Shown in pieces: positions 54,627 through 63,279 of a stretch of DNA of 64,000 bases. Positions within the stretch are counted from its first letter, which is position 1; every line of letters starts with the position of its first letter. A model generated the notes under the pieces. That model was not told the origin of the DNA. It ran no database searches and was given only the letters and a program-made list of their open reading frames with translations. This DNA comes from Kiritimatiellia bacterium. GTDB taxonomy: Bacteria; Verrucomicrobiota; Kiritimatiellia; CAIVKH01. The stretch covers positions 47,786 through 111,785 of the forward strand of contig JANWZO010000002.1 in NCBI GenBank assembly GCA_025054615.1, in the 5' to 3' direction. Both the position numbers and the translations under genes were made by a program.

Positions 54627-56310
54627 ACTTGCGTTTGCGGCGCTGGCAACCGCCGGCATCTGCGTTCAAACGGCCTGGTGCGATGCCGCGTGGCGTGAGG
54701 TCCTCTCATTCGCCGTAACCACCAACACTGGTCCGGGGCGCAGCCTGTATGTCGTGGGGAACCAGCCAGAGCTGGGGGGCTGGCAGCCCACGGGCGCAAT
54801 CCGCCTGGCCTGGTCGTTCGGCAATGTTTGGAGCGGGCGCGTAGCCGTCCGGGCGGGTTCCACTGTCGAAGTCCAGTTCATCAGCCGGGTCGATTCTGCT
54901 TCCCAGCACTGCCTCAACACTAACGTCCTATGGCCTGGAGTGCCGAATACCACGCAATTCACCGCAGCCCCTCCGCCGGCTCCGTATCCCGGAAAAACGC
55001 TGCTTTATCACAGCGGATGGACAAATGTATTCGTCCTCTTTTCAGTGGATGGGACCAACTTCTCCTCCCAGCCGATGGAGAGGGTCGGGCCCGGCCGGTT
55101 CCCGGGAGAGTATCTCCATGTGGCGACCGGCTTTGCTCGCGCGGGCCTTCCGGTTCAATTCGTCTGTTACGGATTCCTCAACGGCACCCAGTACTGGGAC
55201 AACGCGCCATACCCCGGCTTTGGGGCAGGGGACTATTACACCCCTTTGGACGTGTTCTTCTTGCAGGATGGCCACATCTACAACTACTGGCCGCCCGCAG
55301 CGCCATCCGCCCCGACCATCGTCACTCAGTTCATTCCGTCCTCGTGGGCGCCTGCGGTGCCTGGCCGCCTGGTTCGAATCTACCTGCCGCGCGGTTACTC
55401 CAACAACGTCTGGAAGCGTTACCCGGCGCTTTATATGCACGATGGGCAGAATCTGTTCGATCCGGGTGGATCTTTTGGAAGCTGGGGCGTTGAGCACACG
55501 ATGAACCGCGAAGTCAGCCAAGGTCGCGTCCGGGAGGCGATCGTGGTTGCGGTCGACAACACCACCGGCCGGCTTGCCGAGTACACCCCGCCCGGCGACA
55601 ACGGGGCGGGGCCGTCCGGCATCGGAGACCTATACGCGAATTACCTGGTGCACAACGTTCGACCCGCGGTCGATACCGCGTTCCGAACGCTGACAAACTT
55701 GCCCAATACACTCACAGCCGGCTCGTCGATGGGCGGGCTCATCAGCAGTTATCTCGTTTTCCGGACCAACTCGTTCGGAAAAGCCGGGATTTTTTCCCCT
55801 TCCTGGTGGGCGGCGCCGAATTTCCGTGGCTGGATCGCCTCGAACGAAACCTTGGGCGCTCGCGTGTACATCGACGCAGGAACCTTGGAAGGCCCCTCCA
55901 TGTGGGACCATTTCTGGCCGGTCCGCGGATCCCTTCTCCTTGACGGCTACGCCGAGTACAAGGACCTGTTGACCGTCATCGGGTGTGGACAGGGTCACAA
56001 TGAGGCGGCTTGGTCGAACCGACTGCCCAACGCATTACGATTCCTGCTATCCCCATGGGACGAGCCTAACTTCCTCGCTCTTCAGATGTATCCGCCGAAG
56101 CTGGAGTGGGCGGGTGTCTTGCCCACCGGTTTGGTACACCATGCGTTAGGCGGCATCCGCTACGTCCTCGAAACCGCAGGCTCTCCAACCGGTCCTTGGA
56201 TCGGGCAGTCGACGTCTATGACGGTCCACGTTCCGTGGAACTTGATAGATCTACCGTATTCTCCCACAGCAGGTACCCGTTTCCTCCGCCTTTTTGTCGG
56301 TCCGCCCTGA
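54616..56310 (+). CDS. Secreted esterase with N-terminal CBM20 starch-binding domain
   Basis: A 564-residue exported protein. The signal peptide (about 1-23) is followed by a CBM20-like domain (about 27-110: 'VTTNTGPGRSLYVVGNQPELGGWQP'), a linker domain, and an esterase D/Fes-type alpha/beta hydrolase (about 240-485). The hydrolase has 'YPALYMHDGQNLF', the nucleophile elbow 'GSSMGG' and 'GQGHNEAAW' (His). The last 60 residues form the PVC-type C-terminal module ('YVLETAGSPTGPW ... RFLRL'). It may remove acyl groups from starch-like glucans, or be a glucan-bound esterase. It follows glgA by 133 bases. Confidence 0.85.
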   Translation: MLWKLAFAALATAGICVQTAWCDAAWREVLSFAVTTNTGPGRSLYVVGNQPELGGWQPTGAIRLAWSFGNVWSGRVAVRAGSTVEVQFISRVDSASQHCLNTNVLWPGVPNTTQFTAAPPPAPYPGKTLLYHSGWTNVFVLFSVDGTNFSSQPMERVGPGRFPGEYLHVATGFARAGLPVQFVCYGFLNGTQYWDNAPYPGFGAGDYYTPLDVFFLQDGHIYNYWPPAAPSAPTIVTQFIPSSWAPAVPGRLVRIYLPRGYSNNVWKRYPALYMHDGQNLFDPGGSFGSWGVEHTMNREVSQGRVREAIVVAVDNTTGRLAEYTPPGDNGAGPSGIGDLYANYLVHNVRPAVDTAFRTLTNLPNTLTAGSSMGGLISSYLVFRTNSFGKAGIFSPSWWAAPNFRGWIASNETLGARVYIDAGTLEGPSMWDHFWPVRGSLLLDGYAEYKDLLTVIGCGQGHNEAAWSNRLPNALRFLLSPWDEPNFLALQMYPPKLEWAGVLPTGLVHHALGGIRYVLETAGSPTGPWIGQSTSMTVHVPWNLIDLPYSPTAGTRFLRLFVGPP

Positions 56311-56375
56311 TCTCCGCGGTAGTCGACCTCGAAACCTATGCTTACCAGCTAAACAAATTTTCAAAAACCCCTTAC

Positions 56376-56442
56376 TTGACTTAAACGATTTAGTGTTTAG
56401 TTTGGCCCGTCTGGACTGAACCCCGGCCAACAGGGTGGCCGG
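56376..56442 (+). promoter_or_regulatory. Promoter with embedded palindrome and leader hairpin before the transglycosylase gene
   Basis: TTGACT (56376-56381) and TAGTTT (56398-56403, 16-base spacer) form a weak promoter. Between and into them lies TAAAC-n8-GTTTA (56382-56399), a likely operator. Downstream, CCGGCCA / TGGCCGG (56423-56442) forms a 7-bp leader hairpin. The AT-rich block stands out from the GC-rich surroundings. Confidence 0.4.
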
Positions 56443-56476
56443 CATGAGGTCACCAGGGTGGAAGGGAGGAACCTCG

Positions 56477-57136
56477 ATGAAAAAGGGTCTGATTGGGCTG
56501 GTGAGCGCTGTGGGTTTGGCGCTCGGGATCGAATTGGCGCGGGCGGAAGCGCCAATGAACCGTTACGAAATCGCGGAACGGTTGGATTTGCCTGCACCGG
56601 CGGATGCCGCCCAGACAGGCGAACCCATGTTTCATCAGAGGCGGCCGGATGCGGGAGTGCCGGATCCGAGGTTGGTCGCTGACCTTTTGGTCGAATCGAT
56701 CATCCAACTAGAATCATCCGGCGATCCCAGTAAAATCGGCTCTCGGGGCGAACGGGGTTTGATGCAGATTATGTCCCGAACCTGGGCGGAGGTGACGGCT
56801 CGGCATTTCGGCCGCCGCATCCCTTTTTCTAGCGCTTTTGACCCCGAACTCAACCGGCGGGTCGGCGCGGCCTACCTGAGCGACCTGCAAGCATTCCTTG
56901 CCCGCCATCGGTCCCGCTGGAAGGCCGACGAACGGGCCCTGCTGCTGGCCTGCTATAATGCGGGACCGGAGCGGGTTCGCGCCGCTGGATTCGACATCCG
57001 GCGGCTCCCCGCCTCAACCCGCGACTACGTCCAGCGCGGCGTCGCCCTACACGAGGCATTGCTGGAGGACCATAATATTTCGAGCCGGCAGGTTCGCCTG
57101 GCGATGGAGGCGGTGCGGCGCGGCGGCGGCGCGTGA
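56477..57136 (+). CDS. Lytic transglycosylase (SLT domain)
   Basis: A 219-residue exported protein: signal peptide (about 1-24), a short linker, then a family 1 lytic transglycosylase domain. The catalytic Glu79 lies in 'IIQLESSGDPSKIGSRGERGLMQIM', followed by 'LNRRVGAAYLSDL' and 'LLACYNAGPERV'. It cleaves murein glycan strands, forming 1,6-anhydro ends. The ATG at 56477 follows AAGGGAGGA. Two small membrane-protein genes follow, possibly in the same operon. Confidence 0.93.
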   Translation: MKKGLIGLVSAVGLALGIELARAEAPMNRYEIAERLDLPAPADAAQTGEPMFHQRRPDAGVPDPRLVADLLVESIIQLESSGDPSKIGSRGERGLMQIMSRTWAEVTARHFGRRIPFSSAFDPELNRRVGAAYLSDLQAFLARHRSRWKADERALLLACYNAGPERVRAAGFDIRRLPASTRDYVQRGVALHEALLEDHNISSRQVRLAMEAVRRGGGA

Positions 57137-57228
57137 GAGGGTCTTCAATCCGGAGGGCTGCCCAGACGCTTGCTGCTTGAAGCGTCCAGTGCTAATCATA
57201 GCGAAATTGAGGAGGGTAATTTTCGGCG

Positions 57229-57825
57229 ATGCATTCGCAGATCGATATTTCGAGTGTTTTACGACGCGGTTTCGAATTGTACCGCGATCATTTCCTGGTC
57301 CTGATCCTCTCAACTCTCTTGGCCACCGTGCTTTCGGTTCTTACCGTCGGAATCCTTGCCGGACCCATGATCGCGGGACTGAGCCTCATCGCCCTGGGTT
57401 TGATTGACCGGCGGGATCCTCCGCCGGATGTCGGAAGACTGTTCCAGGGGTTTTCGTTCTTTGTCCCCTCGCTGATATTCGTGATCGCCTACTTGGTGGT
57501 CATGTTCGTTGGCTCATTTGTCCTCGGCCTCATGCCCATGATCGGCGGTCTGTTGTCAACGTTGTACTCCATGGTCATATCGACCTTTGTGATGTTTGCC
57601 ATTTTCAACATCGTGGACCGCGGTGCGGACGTCGCCGCCGCAGTTCAACAAAGCGTGGAGATGGTGAAAGCGAATTTCTGGATCTTCTTCGGCCTCTACA
57701 TCATTGCCTCCGTTTTGAGCTCGCTCGGTGTTATTCTGTGCCTGATCGGCATCTTCCTCACCTTGCCGCTCTACCCATGCTGGATCGCCATTGCGTACCG
57801 CGACCTGTTCCCCGCCCGGACGTGA
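57229..57825 (+). CDS. Polytopic membrane protein, DUF975-like
   Basis: A 198-residue protein with about four or five membrane segments (about 22-60, 75-112, 115-132, 150-185). It begins 'DISSVLRRGFELYRDHF', a pattern seen in glycerophosphoryl-phosphodiesterase membrane-domain and DUF975 proteins. No catalytic motif is visible. A ribosome site (GGAGGG) precedes the ATG. It overlaps the DUF2752 gene start (GTGA), and the two are often neighbours in other bacteria. Confidence 0.8.
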   Translation: MHSQIDISSVLRRGFELYRDHFLVLILSTLLATVLSVLTVGILAGPMIAGLSLIALGLIDRRDPPPDVGRLFQGFSFFVPSLIFVIAYLVVMFVGSFVLGLMPMIGGLLSTLYSMVISTFVMFAIFNIVDRGADVAAAVQQSVEMVKANFWIFFGLYIIASVLSSLGVILCLIGIFLTLPLYPCWIAIAYRDLFPART

Positions 57826-58241
57826 CACAAACCCCGGGTCCTGTCGCGCTGGAAAGACCACGAGGGGCGCGCATAGCGTGGGGTGCGATGGCTGCGGGCG
57901 GGGCGATGGCCACGCTCGCCGGTAGGTGGATTCCTCCGGAGATATGGAGCGCGTTGCCGACGCCGTGCTTGTTTTTCAGGCTGACCGGCCAGCCCTGCCC
58001 GTTTTGCGGCATGAGCCGCGCGTTTTTCAGCGCCGGTGCTGGCGACTGGGTGACCGCACTCGGCTGGTCGCCGCTGGGCGCTCTTCTCTATCCAGCCGTC
58101 GTGGCGCTTATGTTGCTGGGGACCGCGCGGGCCTTTGAAAAGTCCCCCAAACCGATGCGCATCTCCGGCGCCGTTTGGATTGCGATCGGCGCTGCGGTTG
58201 CTGCCAATTGGATCTACCTACTCGGCTGGGGTTGGCGCTGA
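57822..58241 (+). CDS. DUF2752 membrane protein
   Basis: A 139-residue membrane protein with the DUF2752 motif 'TGQPCPFCGMSRAFF' (Cys-Pro-x-Cys-Gly-x-Ser/Thr-Arg) and two or three hydrophobic segments. The GTG at 57822 overlaps the previous stop, supporting coupled translation; an ATG at 57888 is the shorter alternative. Function unknown. Its end overlaps the end of apbE on the opposite strand by 24 bases. Confidence 0.83.
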   Translation: MTQTPGPVALERPRGARIAWGAMAAGGAMATLAGRWIPPEIWSALPTPCLFFRLTGQPCPFCGMSRAFFSAGAGDWVTALGWSPLGALLYPAVVALMLLGTARAFEKSPKPMRISGAVWIAIGAAVAANWIYLLGWGWR

Positions 58242-59309
58242 ACGGTAGCCGGCGCGCGCCGCGAAACCGGGCGATGCCACTTCCGTGAGACCGGTCGCCC
58301 CTTGTCGAACAAAGAAGAGCGCCTCGGCCTCTGAATGCTCGCGCAGCCACGGAATGCCTTCCTCAGGTCCCATGACGAACATCGTCGTCGCCAGCGCGTC
58401 GGCCAGCGCGCCATTCGAAGCGACCACCGTGACGCTCGCCACGCGCCCTTTCGCCGGCCTGCCAATCCTCGGGTCGAACAGGTGCGAATAGGACTGCCCA
58501 TCCTCGCCCAGCAGGAAATTACGATAATCCCCGGAGGTCGCCACTGCCGCGTCCGTGACCTCTAGGACGGCCGCAAGATCCTTGCCGGGTTCAGAACCGG
58601 GGACCGGCCGCTCGATCCCGATCCGCCAGGGGCGCCCGGCGAGATTCACGCCTCGCACAACGATCTCCCCGCCGATTTCCACGAACGTGTTGGTAAACCC
58701 CCGCGAGGCCAACCAGTCAGAGATTTCCTGCGCTGCATGGCCCGGGGCGATGGCATTGAACACAATTTGAACCCCGGGCTTCGCCTTTTGTAGGTGATTC
58801 GACGACAATACCGTCAACAGATGATATCCGCACGACTCCCTCGCTGCCGCTTCCGTATCTGGGTCGGGCACCCGTTTCGGTCCCGTTCTGCCAAACCCCC
58901 ATGCGTCGAACAGCGGCGCGAACGTGACATCGAACGCCCCGCCCGAAGCCCGGCTGATTTCCAGGGACAGGGCAGCCAGTTCCGCAATCCGAGGTGTGAC
59001 CTCAATCGGCGCAAGCGAGGGATCGGCGTTGAACCGAGAAAGCGCGCTGTTGGTCTTCCAGGTCGACAGTTCCGCGTCGATCTCATCCAGCCGCCGCTGG
59101 ATTTCCCCGTGCAGGGCAGCGGCCTCGCGCTCGTTGAGGCGCCGGTCCACGATCTGGACCCTATACGTCGAGCCGAAAATCTCTCCCGACATTCTCCACA
59201 ATTGTGGGGGGCGGTCCCGTCGGGTCGTGTAAACAAACAGCGCTACCAGGACGGCCAGAACCCAAAGAGCCTTTAGCGGCTCGAATCGACGAGGTTGGAT
59301 CAATTTCAT
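58218..59309 (-). CDS. apbE: FAD:protein FMN transferase (ApbE family)
   Basis: A 363-residue protein with an N-terminal membrane anchor (about 14-28). The ApbE domain has 'GSTYRVQI', 'STWKTNSALSRFNAD', 'GGAFDVTFAPLFDAWGFG', 'IAPGHAAQEISDWLASRG' and 'THMFVMGPEEG'-like 'ATTMFVMGPEEG' near the metal site. It attaches FMN to threonine in flavoproteins such as RnfG/D or NqrB/C on the periplasmic side, using FAD. No Rnf or Nqr genes are in the window. Confidence 0.93.
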   Translation of the reverse strand: MKLIQPRRFEPLKALWVLAVLVALFVYTTRRDRPPQLWRMSGEIFGSTYRVQIVDRRLNEREAAALHGEIQRRLDEIDAELSTWKTNSALSRFNADPSLAPIEVTPRIAELAALSLEISRASGGAFDVTFAPLFDAWGFGRTGPKRVPDPDTEAAARESCGYHLLTVLSSNHLQKAKPGVQIVFNAIAPGHAAQEISDWLASRGFTNTFVEIGGEIVVRGVNLAGRPWRIGIERPVPGSEPGKDLAAVLEVTDAAVATSGDYRNFLLGEDGQSYSHLFDPRIGRPAKGRVASVTVVASNGALADALATTMFVMGPEEGIPWLREHSEAEALFFVRQGATGLTEVASPGFAARAGYRSAPTPAE

Positions 59310-59446
59310 GGACCTACCATACCGCCGCGCCGAATCGCGTCCAGTGACGGAATGCGGCTGGAACTCGCGCAAATGCGGATATGGATCGCGGTTGCACTCT
59401 TGGCGCACATCTGTATCTTGGCGCTCTATTTATCCGGAGGCGAATC

Positions 59447-60529
59447 ATGGCGCGCGTGTTCAATTTCAGTGCAGGTCCAGCGATCCTGCCAGAACCTGTC
59501 CTTCGCGAAGCGCAGACGAACCTGGTCGATTATCAGGGCGCCGGGATGTCCATCATGGAGATGAGCCATCGCGGCAAGGAATATGAGGCGGTCCACAACG
59601 AAGCCATCGCCAATCTTCGGCAGCTTATGGGCCTGGGCGATGAACATGCTGTTCTTTTCCAGACCGGCGGCGCTAGCGCGCAATTCGCGCTCGTCCCGAT
59701 GAACCTGCTCGGTCCCGGTCAAACCGCCGACTACGTGAACGCGGGGTCCTGGGGCGCCAAGGCGATCAAGGAGGCGAAGATTGTCGGCTCTGTCAACGTC
59801 GCTGCCGACACCTCAAAGGCAAAGCCCGCCCGAATGCCCGCCCCCGGCGAGCTTCGACTGACCCCTGGCGCCGCCTACCTGCACATCACGACGAATGAGA
59901 CGATTGAAGGGACCCAGATGAAGTACGTCCCGGAGATCGACGCCCCACTCGTTGCAGACATGTCGTCCGATTTCCTATCCCGCCCGATGCCGTTTTCGAA
60001 ATTCGGCCTCATTTACGCCGGCGCGCAGAAAAACATCGGTCCGGCCGGCGTGACGGTCGTGGCGATCCGCAAAGATCTCGCCGAGCGCGCGCCGGCCACG
60101 CTGCCGGCCATCTTTCGCTACAAGACCCACATCGCGGAAAACTCGCTCTACAACACGCCGCCCTGTTTCGCGATCTACATGGTCATGCTTGTCAGCCGCT
60201 GGATTCTGGCACAGGGCGGGCTGGAGGCCCTCGCGAGGCGGAACGCCGAGAAGGCCGCGCTCATTTATGAGACCATCGACAATTCCGGCGGCTTTTACCG
60301 CGGCACAGCGGCCATCGAAGACCGCTCGGACATGAATGTCACCTTTCGCCTGCCCAGCGAGGAGCTCGAGGAAAAATTCGTGAAGGAGGCGTCCGCGCAG
60401 GGCATGAAAGGACTCAAGGGGCATCGGTCCGTCGGCGGGATTCGCGCGTCGATCTACAATGCCTTCCCGCGGGAGGGCGTCGAGGCACTGGTGTCGTTTA
60501 TGCGTGATTTTCTCGCGCGGAACGGGTAG
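59447..60529 (+). CDS. serC: Phosphoserine aminotransferase
   Basis: A 360-residue class V PLP aminotransferase. It shows 'FNFSAGPAILPEPVLREAQ', 'LFQTGGASAQFALVPMNLL', 'ADMSSDFLSRP' and the PLP lysine in 'YAGAQKNIGPAGVTVV', then 'KGLKGHRSVGGIRASIYNAFP', the usual SerC ending. It converts 3-phosphohydroxypyruvate to phosphoserine in serine synthesis and acts in pyridoxal phosphate synthesis. The ATG at 59447 follows GGAGG. A single-gene unit followed by tRNA-Arg. Confidence 0.97.
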   Translation: MARVFNFSAGPAILPEPVLREAQTNLVDYQGAGMSIMEMSHRGKEYEAVHNEAIANLRQLMGLGDEHAVLFQTGGASAQFALVPMNLLGPGQTADYVNAGSWGAKAIKEAKIVGSVNVAADTSKAKPARMPAPGELRLTPGAAYLHITTNETIEGTQMKYVPEIDAPLVADMSSDFLSRPMPFSKFGLIYAGAQKNIGPAGVTVVAIRKDLAERAPATLPAIFRYKTHIAENSLYNTPPCFAIYMVMLVSRWILAQGGLEALARRNAEKAALIYETIDNSGGFYRGTAAIEDRSDMNVTFRLPSEELEEKFVKEASAQGMKGLKGHRSVGGIRASIYNAFPREGVEALVSFMRDFLARNG

Positions 60530-60655
60530 ATTTGATTCCATAAAACTTCTGGGGCGCAGAAGCCGCAGAGAAAAGTTCCGCGTGATGAACATATCGGCTC
60601 TTGCCGTTCGAAAACCCGTGGAGGGAGTGCGGCCTCGACCCGATCGCGTGCCCGT

Positions 60656-60732
60656 GCGCTCGTAGCTCAATTGGACAGAGCGTCGGCCTCCGGAGCCGAA
60701 GGTTGTGGGTTCGACCCCCGCCGAGCGCACCA
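60656..60732 (+). tRNA. tRNA-Arg (anticodon CCG)
   Basis: A 77-base cloverleaf with perfect arms: acceptor GCGCTCG / CGAGCGC, D stem GCTC / GAGC, anticodon stem TCGGC / GCCGA around loop CTCCGGA (anticodon CCG, reading CGG), variable AGGTT, T stem GTGGG / CCCGC with TTCGACC loop. The 3' CCA is encoded. Confidence 0.97.
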
Positions 60733-60781
60733 TCTTTTTCGAAGCGTCGTCCTCTCTGGAGTTGGACGACCAGATCAAGCC

Positions 60782-61408
60782 ATGAACCAAGATCTGATTC
60801 GAAATGTGATGTTCGATTTGGGCGTCGTGCTGGTGCACCTTGAGTACGAATCGGCGCGCGAACGATGCCTTACCTATTGCGATCCGCGTCGCATCGGCAA
60901 GGCGGCCGATTTCTTGAGGCTGCTTGGCCGCTCGCCAGTGGTCGATGCCTATGAGCGGGGCGAACTTACGGCGCGCGAATTTTACCGCTATTTCGTCGAG
61001 CACACGGGTTTTTCCGGCGGGTTTGAAACGTTTGTGGAGATCTGGCGTAGCATTTTCCGCGAGAACGAGCCGATGATCGAGTTCGGCCGCGAGCTGTCGG
61101 CGAGGTATCCGATTTATTTTATGACCAACGCGAGCGACCTGCACGTGCCGTGGATTTTTTCGCGCTTTCCGCGGCTTGCGTTTTTTCGGGACGTCGCCTG
61201 TTCCTGCTACCTTCGCGCCGCGAAGCCGGACCCGGAATATTACCGCCGTGCCCTCGCGCAATTCGGCGTGGGCGCCGGGGAAAGCCTATTCATCGACGAC
61301 CGGCCGGAGAACATCGAGGGGGCGCGCGCGCTAGGGTTCCGATGCGTGCTCTACCAGTCGCCGGAGCAGACGATCGCGGATGTCCGCGCGATGCTCATCG
61401 GGGCTTAG
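60782..61408 (+). CDS. HAD-superfamily hydrolase
   Basis: A 208-residue HAD subfamily IA enzyme. Motif I 'VMFDLGVVLVHLE' keeps the nucleophile Asp (about residue 11) but has Gly instead of the second Asp, as in YihX-type glucose-1-phosphatases ('FDLGNVI'). Later motifs are 'FMTNASDLH', 'RAAKPDPEYYRRAL' and 'LFIDDRPENIEGARALGF'. A sugar-phosphate phosphatase is likely. Its end overlaps the end of the convergent MATE gene by 14 bases. Confidence 0.9.
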   Translation: MNQDLIRNVMFDLGVVLVHLEYESARERCLTYCDPRRIGKAADFLRLLGRSPVVDAYERGELTAREFYRYFVEHTGFSGGFETFVEIWRSIFRENEPMIEFGRELSARYPIYFMTNASDLHVPWIFSRFPRLAFFRDVACSCYLRAAKPDPEYYRRALAQFGVGAGESLFIDDRPENIEGARALGFRCVLYQSPEQTIADVRAMLIGA

Positions 61409-62759
61409 AGGAGAGATCTCGTGCGCGGATCAATTGCCGGAGCACTCGATGCCCCCACCACAGCGTGAAGAGCGCTGCCGACCAAGTGACCGCCGCGATG
61501 CCGAGCCATAGTCCAACCGGGCCAAGGGCGGAGGCCAGCACGGGATACACCGCGAGCGGCGCGGCGATCTGCCGATAGAGTCCAATCCAGAGCGCGTACA
61601 TCGGCTGACGCACCGCCTGCAGCAGCGAGACGGTCACGAATAAGACTACATACGCCCAGAGCACGAACACGGCGATCCGAAGGTAACCCGCGCCAATCGC
61701 AACCACACCCGCGTCGCGGGCGAACAGCGACATCAACTCCGGGGCAAATGCCCAGACGACCGCGCCCCCGGCCGCCATCGCGACGAAACCGTCGCGGAGA
61801 GCGGCCCGCCATGCCACGGCCATTCGCTCAACGAGGCCTGCGCCATGGCACTGCCCCGCGATCGCAAGCGTAGCGGATGTCAACCCTAGCGCGGGCAGTA
61901 GCACCAGTTGCTCGATCCGAGTGGCCACCCCATATGCCGCCACGGCGGCTTCGCCAAACCGCGAGGCCACGCCGGTGATGACAAAGATCCCAATGCCGAT
62001 GGTCAGATGGTTCAACGCGGCTGGTCCACCTTGCCCCAACAGCAGTCGCACGTAGGGCGGCTTGGGAAACATATGCCGAATTGAAAACCTACCCAGCAGA
62101 CCGACCTTTGCCGCGCGGCGGCACAAGTAAAGAAAACCGCCCGCCTGGATAACCAGGGTCGCCGCAGCGATCCCCACAAAACCCATCGCCGGGACACCCA
62201 GGCCTCCGTATATGAACCACGGGTCTAGAACCACGTTCGCCGCCGCGCCGATGGCCATCACGTTGCGGAGGGCGCGCGTGTCGCCCCCGGCGACGAGCCC
62301 GGCGTTGGCCGCATAGCTGCCAATGAAGAACACGGCTCCCGCATAGATCCAGCGGATGTAGGTCACCGCCGACCGGAGATATTCTCCCTGCGCCCCAAGC
62401 GCGGAGAAGAGTGGCTCAGCTGCAACCCACCCGACCACGCTCAGCGCCGCCGAGAGCGCTAGCCCGACCGAAAGCGCCTGCGCCGCCAGCATTCGAGCCT
62501 CATCGCGGTCGCCGCGCCCTAGCGCGTTAGCGATGAGAGCCGTGGCGCCGGCCCCAAGCCCGGCACCCACCGCGATGATGCCGAAAAACAAGGGGAAGGA
62601 GATTGAAAGCCCCGCAACCGCCCAGGTCGAGATGCGCCCAGCAAAAAATGTGTCCGTGAGGTTGTACAGCGTGTTGAAAAACATCCCAGCGGCCGCTGGA
62701 ATTGCGATCCGGCGAATTTGGGATCGGATGGGCCCTGAGGTCAGGTCCTGCAGGTTCAT
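61395..62759 (-). CDS. MATE-family efflux transporter
   Basis: A 454-residue inner-membrane protein with about 12 membrane helices in two similar halves. The start 'GPIRSQIRRIAIPAAAGMFFNTLYNLTDTFFAG' and 'ALRNVMAIGAAANVVLDPWFIYG' are typical of MATE (NorM/DinF-like) exporters, which exchange Na+ or H+ for cationic compounds. The ATG at 62759 is chosen as the family starts there; a longer frame begins inside the palindromic element upstream. Copy 3 of that element lies 41-87 bases before the start. Confidence 0.92.
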   Translation of the reverse strand: MNLQDLTSGPIRSQIRRIAIPAAAGMFFNTLYNLTDTFFAGRISTWAVAGLSISFPLFFGIIAVGAGLGAGATALIANALGRGDRDEARMLAAQALSVGLALSAALSVVGWVAAEPLFSALGAQGEYLRSAVTYIRWIYAGAVFFIGSYAANAGLVAGGDTRALRNVMAIGAAANVVLDPWFIYGGLGVPAMGFVGIAAATLVIQAGGFLYLCRRAAKVGLLGRFSIRHMFPKPPYVRLLLGQGGPAALNHLTIGIGIFVITGVASRFGEAAVAAYGVATRIEQLVLLPALGLTSATLAIAGQCHGAGLVERMAVAWRAALRDGFVAMAAGGAVVWAFAPELMSLFARDAGVVAIGAGYLRIAVFVLWAYVVLFVTVSLLQAVRQPMYALWIGLYRQIAAPLAVYPVLASALGPVGLWLGIAAVTWSAALFTLWWGHRVLRQLIRARDLSSKPR

Positions 62760-62799
62760 GGCAGCAGAGGGCTGGGCGCCGAATTCAATCGGGGAGAAT

Positions 62800-62846
62800 T
62801 TCCATGCGATGGAAGTCCGCGTGCGGCATTTTTCCATCGCATGGAA
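62800..62846. repeat. Paired-palindrome element, copy 3
   Basis: TTCCATGCGATGGAA (62800-62814) and TTCCATCGCATGGAA (62832-62846) are both perfect 6-base-arm palindromes 32 bases apart. The spacer contains CCGC-GT-GCGG, again self-complementary. It lies in the 115-base gap upstream of the MATE gene (minus strand). Confidence 0.75.
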
Positions 62847-62874
62847 TTGGCGCGGAGGTTGCCGAGCTGCAAAC

Positions 62875-63279
62875 TCACAACACGCCGAGCGAAAGGTCGC
62901 CGTATATCTTGAAGGAGTGGCCGTCGCGGTCGACCCTTAGCTCTCGTCCGGGAAAGGCCTCGGGGAGCCAGCGGCGAAGCATATCAGCCACTTCCCGCTC
63001 CATCTGCTCTTGAACATCCGGCGGGACGTGGTCGAGCGTGGCCATTCGAACCTCGACAAGATAGCCGGGGCCGTGGAGCGAGGCGAATCCGGGCGAGAAG
63101 GCGGCCCCGATGTTGAAGAGGCCATCCATTTCAGGGTTCCCGGTCGATCCTCTCTCGGGTCGCGCGGGATGTAGGGAATAGAGCCGGCCGTAGCGGGCTT
63201 CCAACACGGAGTCGATCCGATCAAACACGCGCTTGAGCTGCTGTTCGAATTCGACCGCCCGCGCGTCGCGGAAGCTCAC
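62875..63279 (-). CDS. Small conserved-looking cytoplasmic protein
   Basis: A 134-residue protein with no signal peptide or membrane segment. Features are 'FEQQLKRVFDRIDSVLEARYG' (a helix) and a C-terminal 'GRELRVDRDGHSFKIYGDLSLG'. I do not recognise the family. Its ATG overlaps the stop of the upstream membrane-protein gene (ATGA), so the two form an operon and probably work together. Confidence 0.7.
   Translation of the reverse strand: MSFRDARAVEFEQQLKRVFDRIDSVLEARYGRLYSLHPARPERGSTGNPEMDGLFNIGAAFSPGFASLHGPGYLVEVRMATLDHVPPDVQEQMEREVADMLRRWLPEAFPGRELRVDRDGHSFKIYGDLSLGVL

Noticed and set aside
57165-57186. Seven-bp hairpin GACGCTT / AAGCGTC after the lytic transglycosylase gene
   Set aside because: No T-run follows on either strand; it may be a weak structure only.
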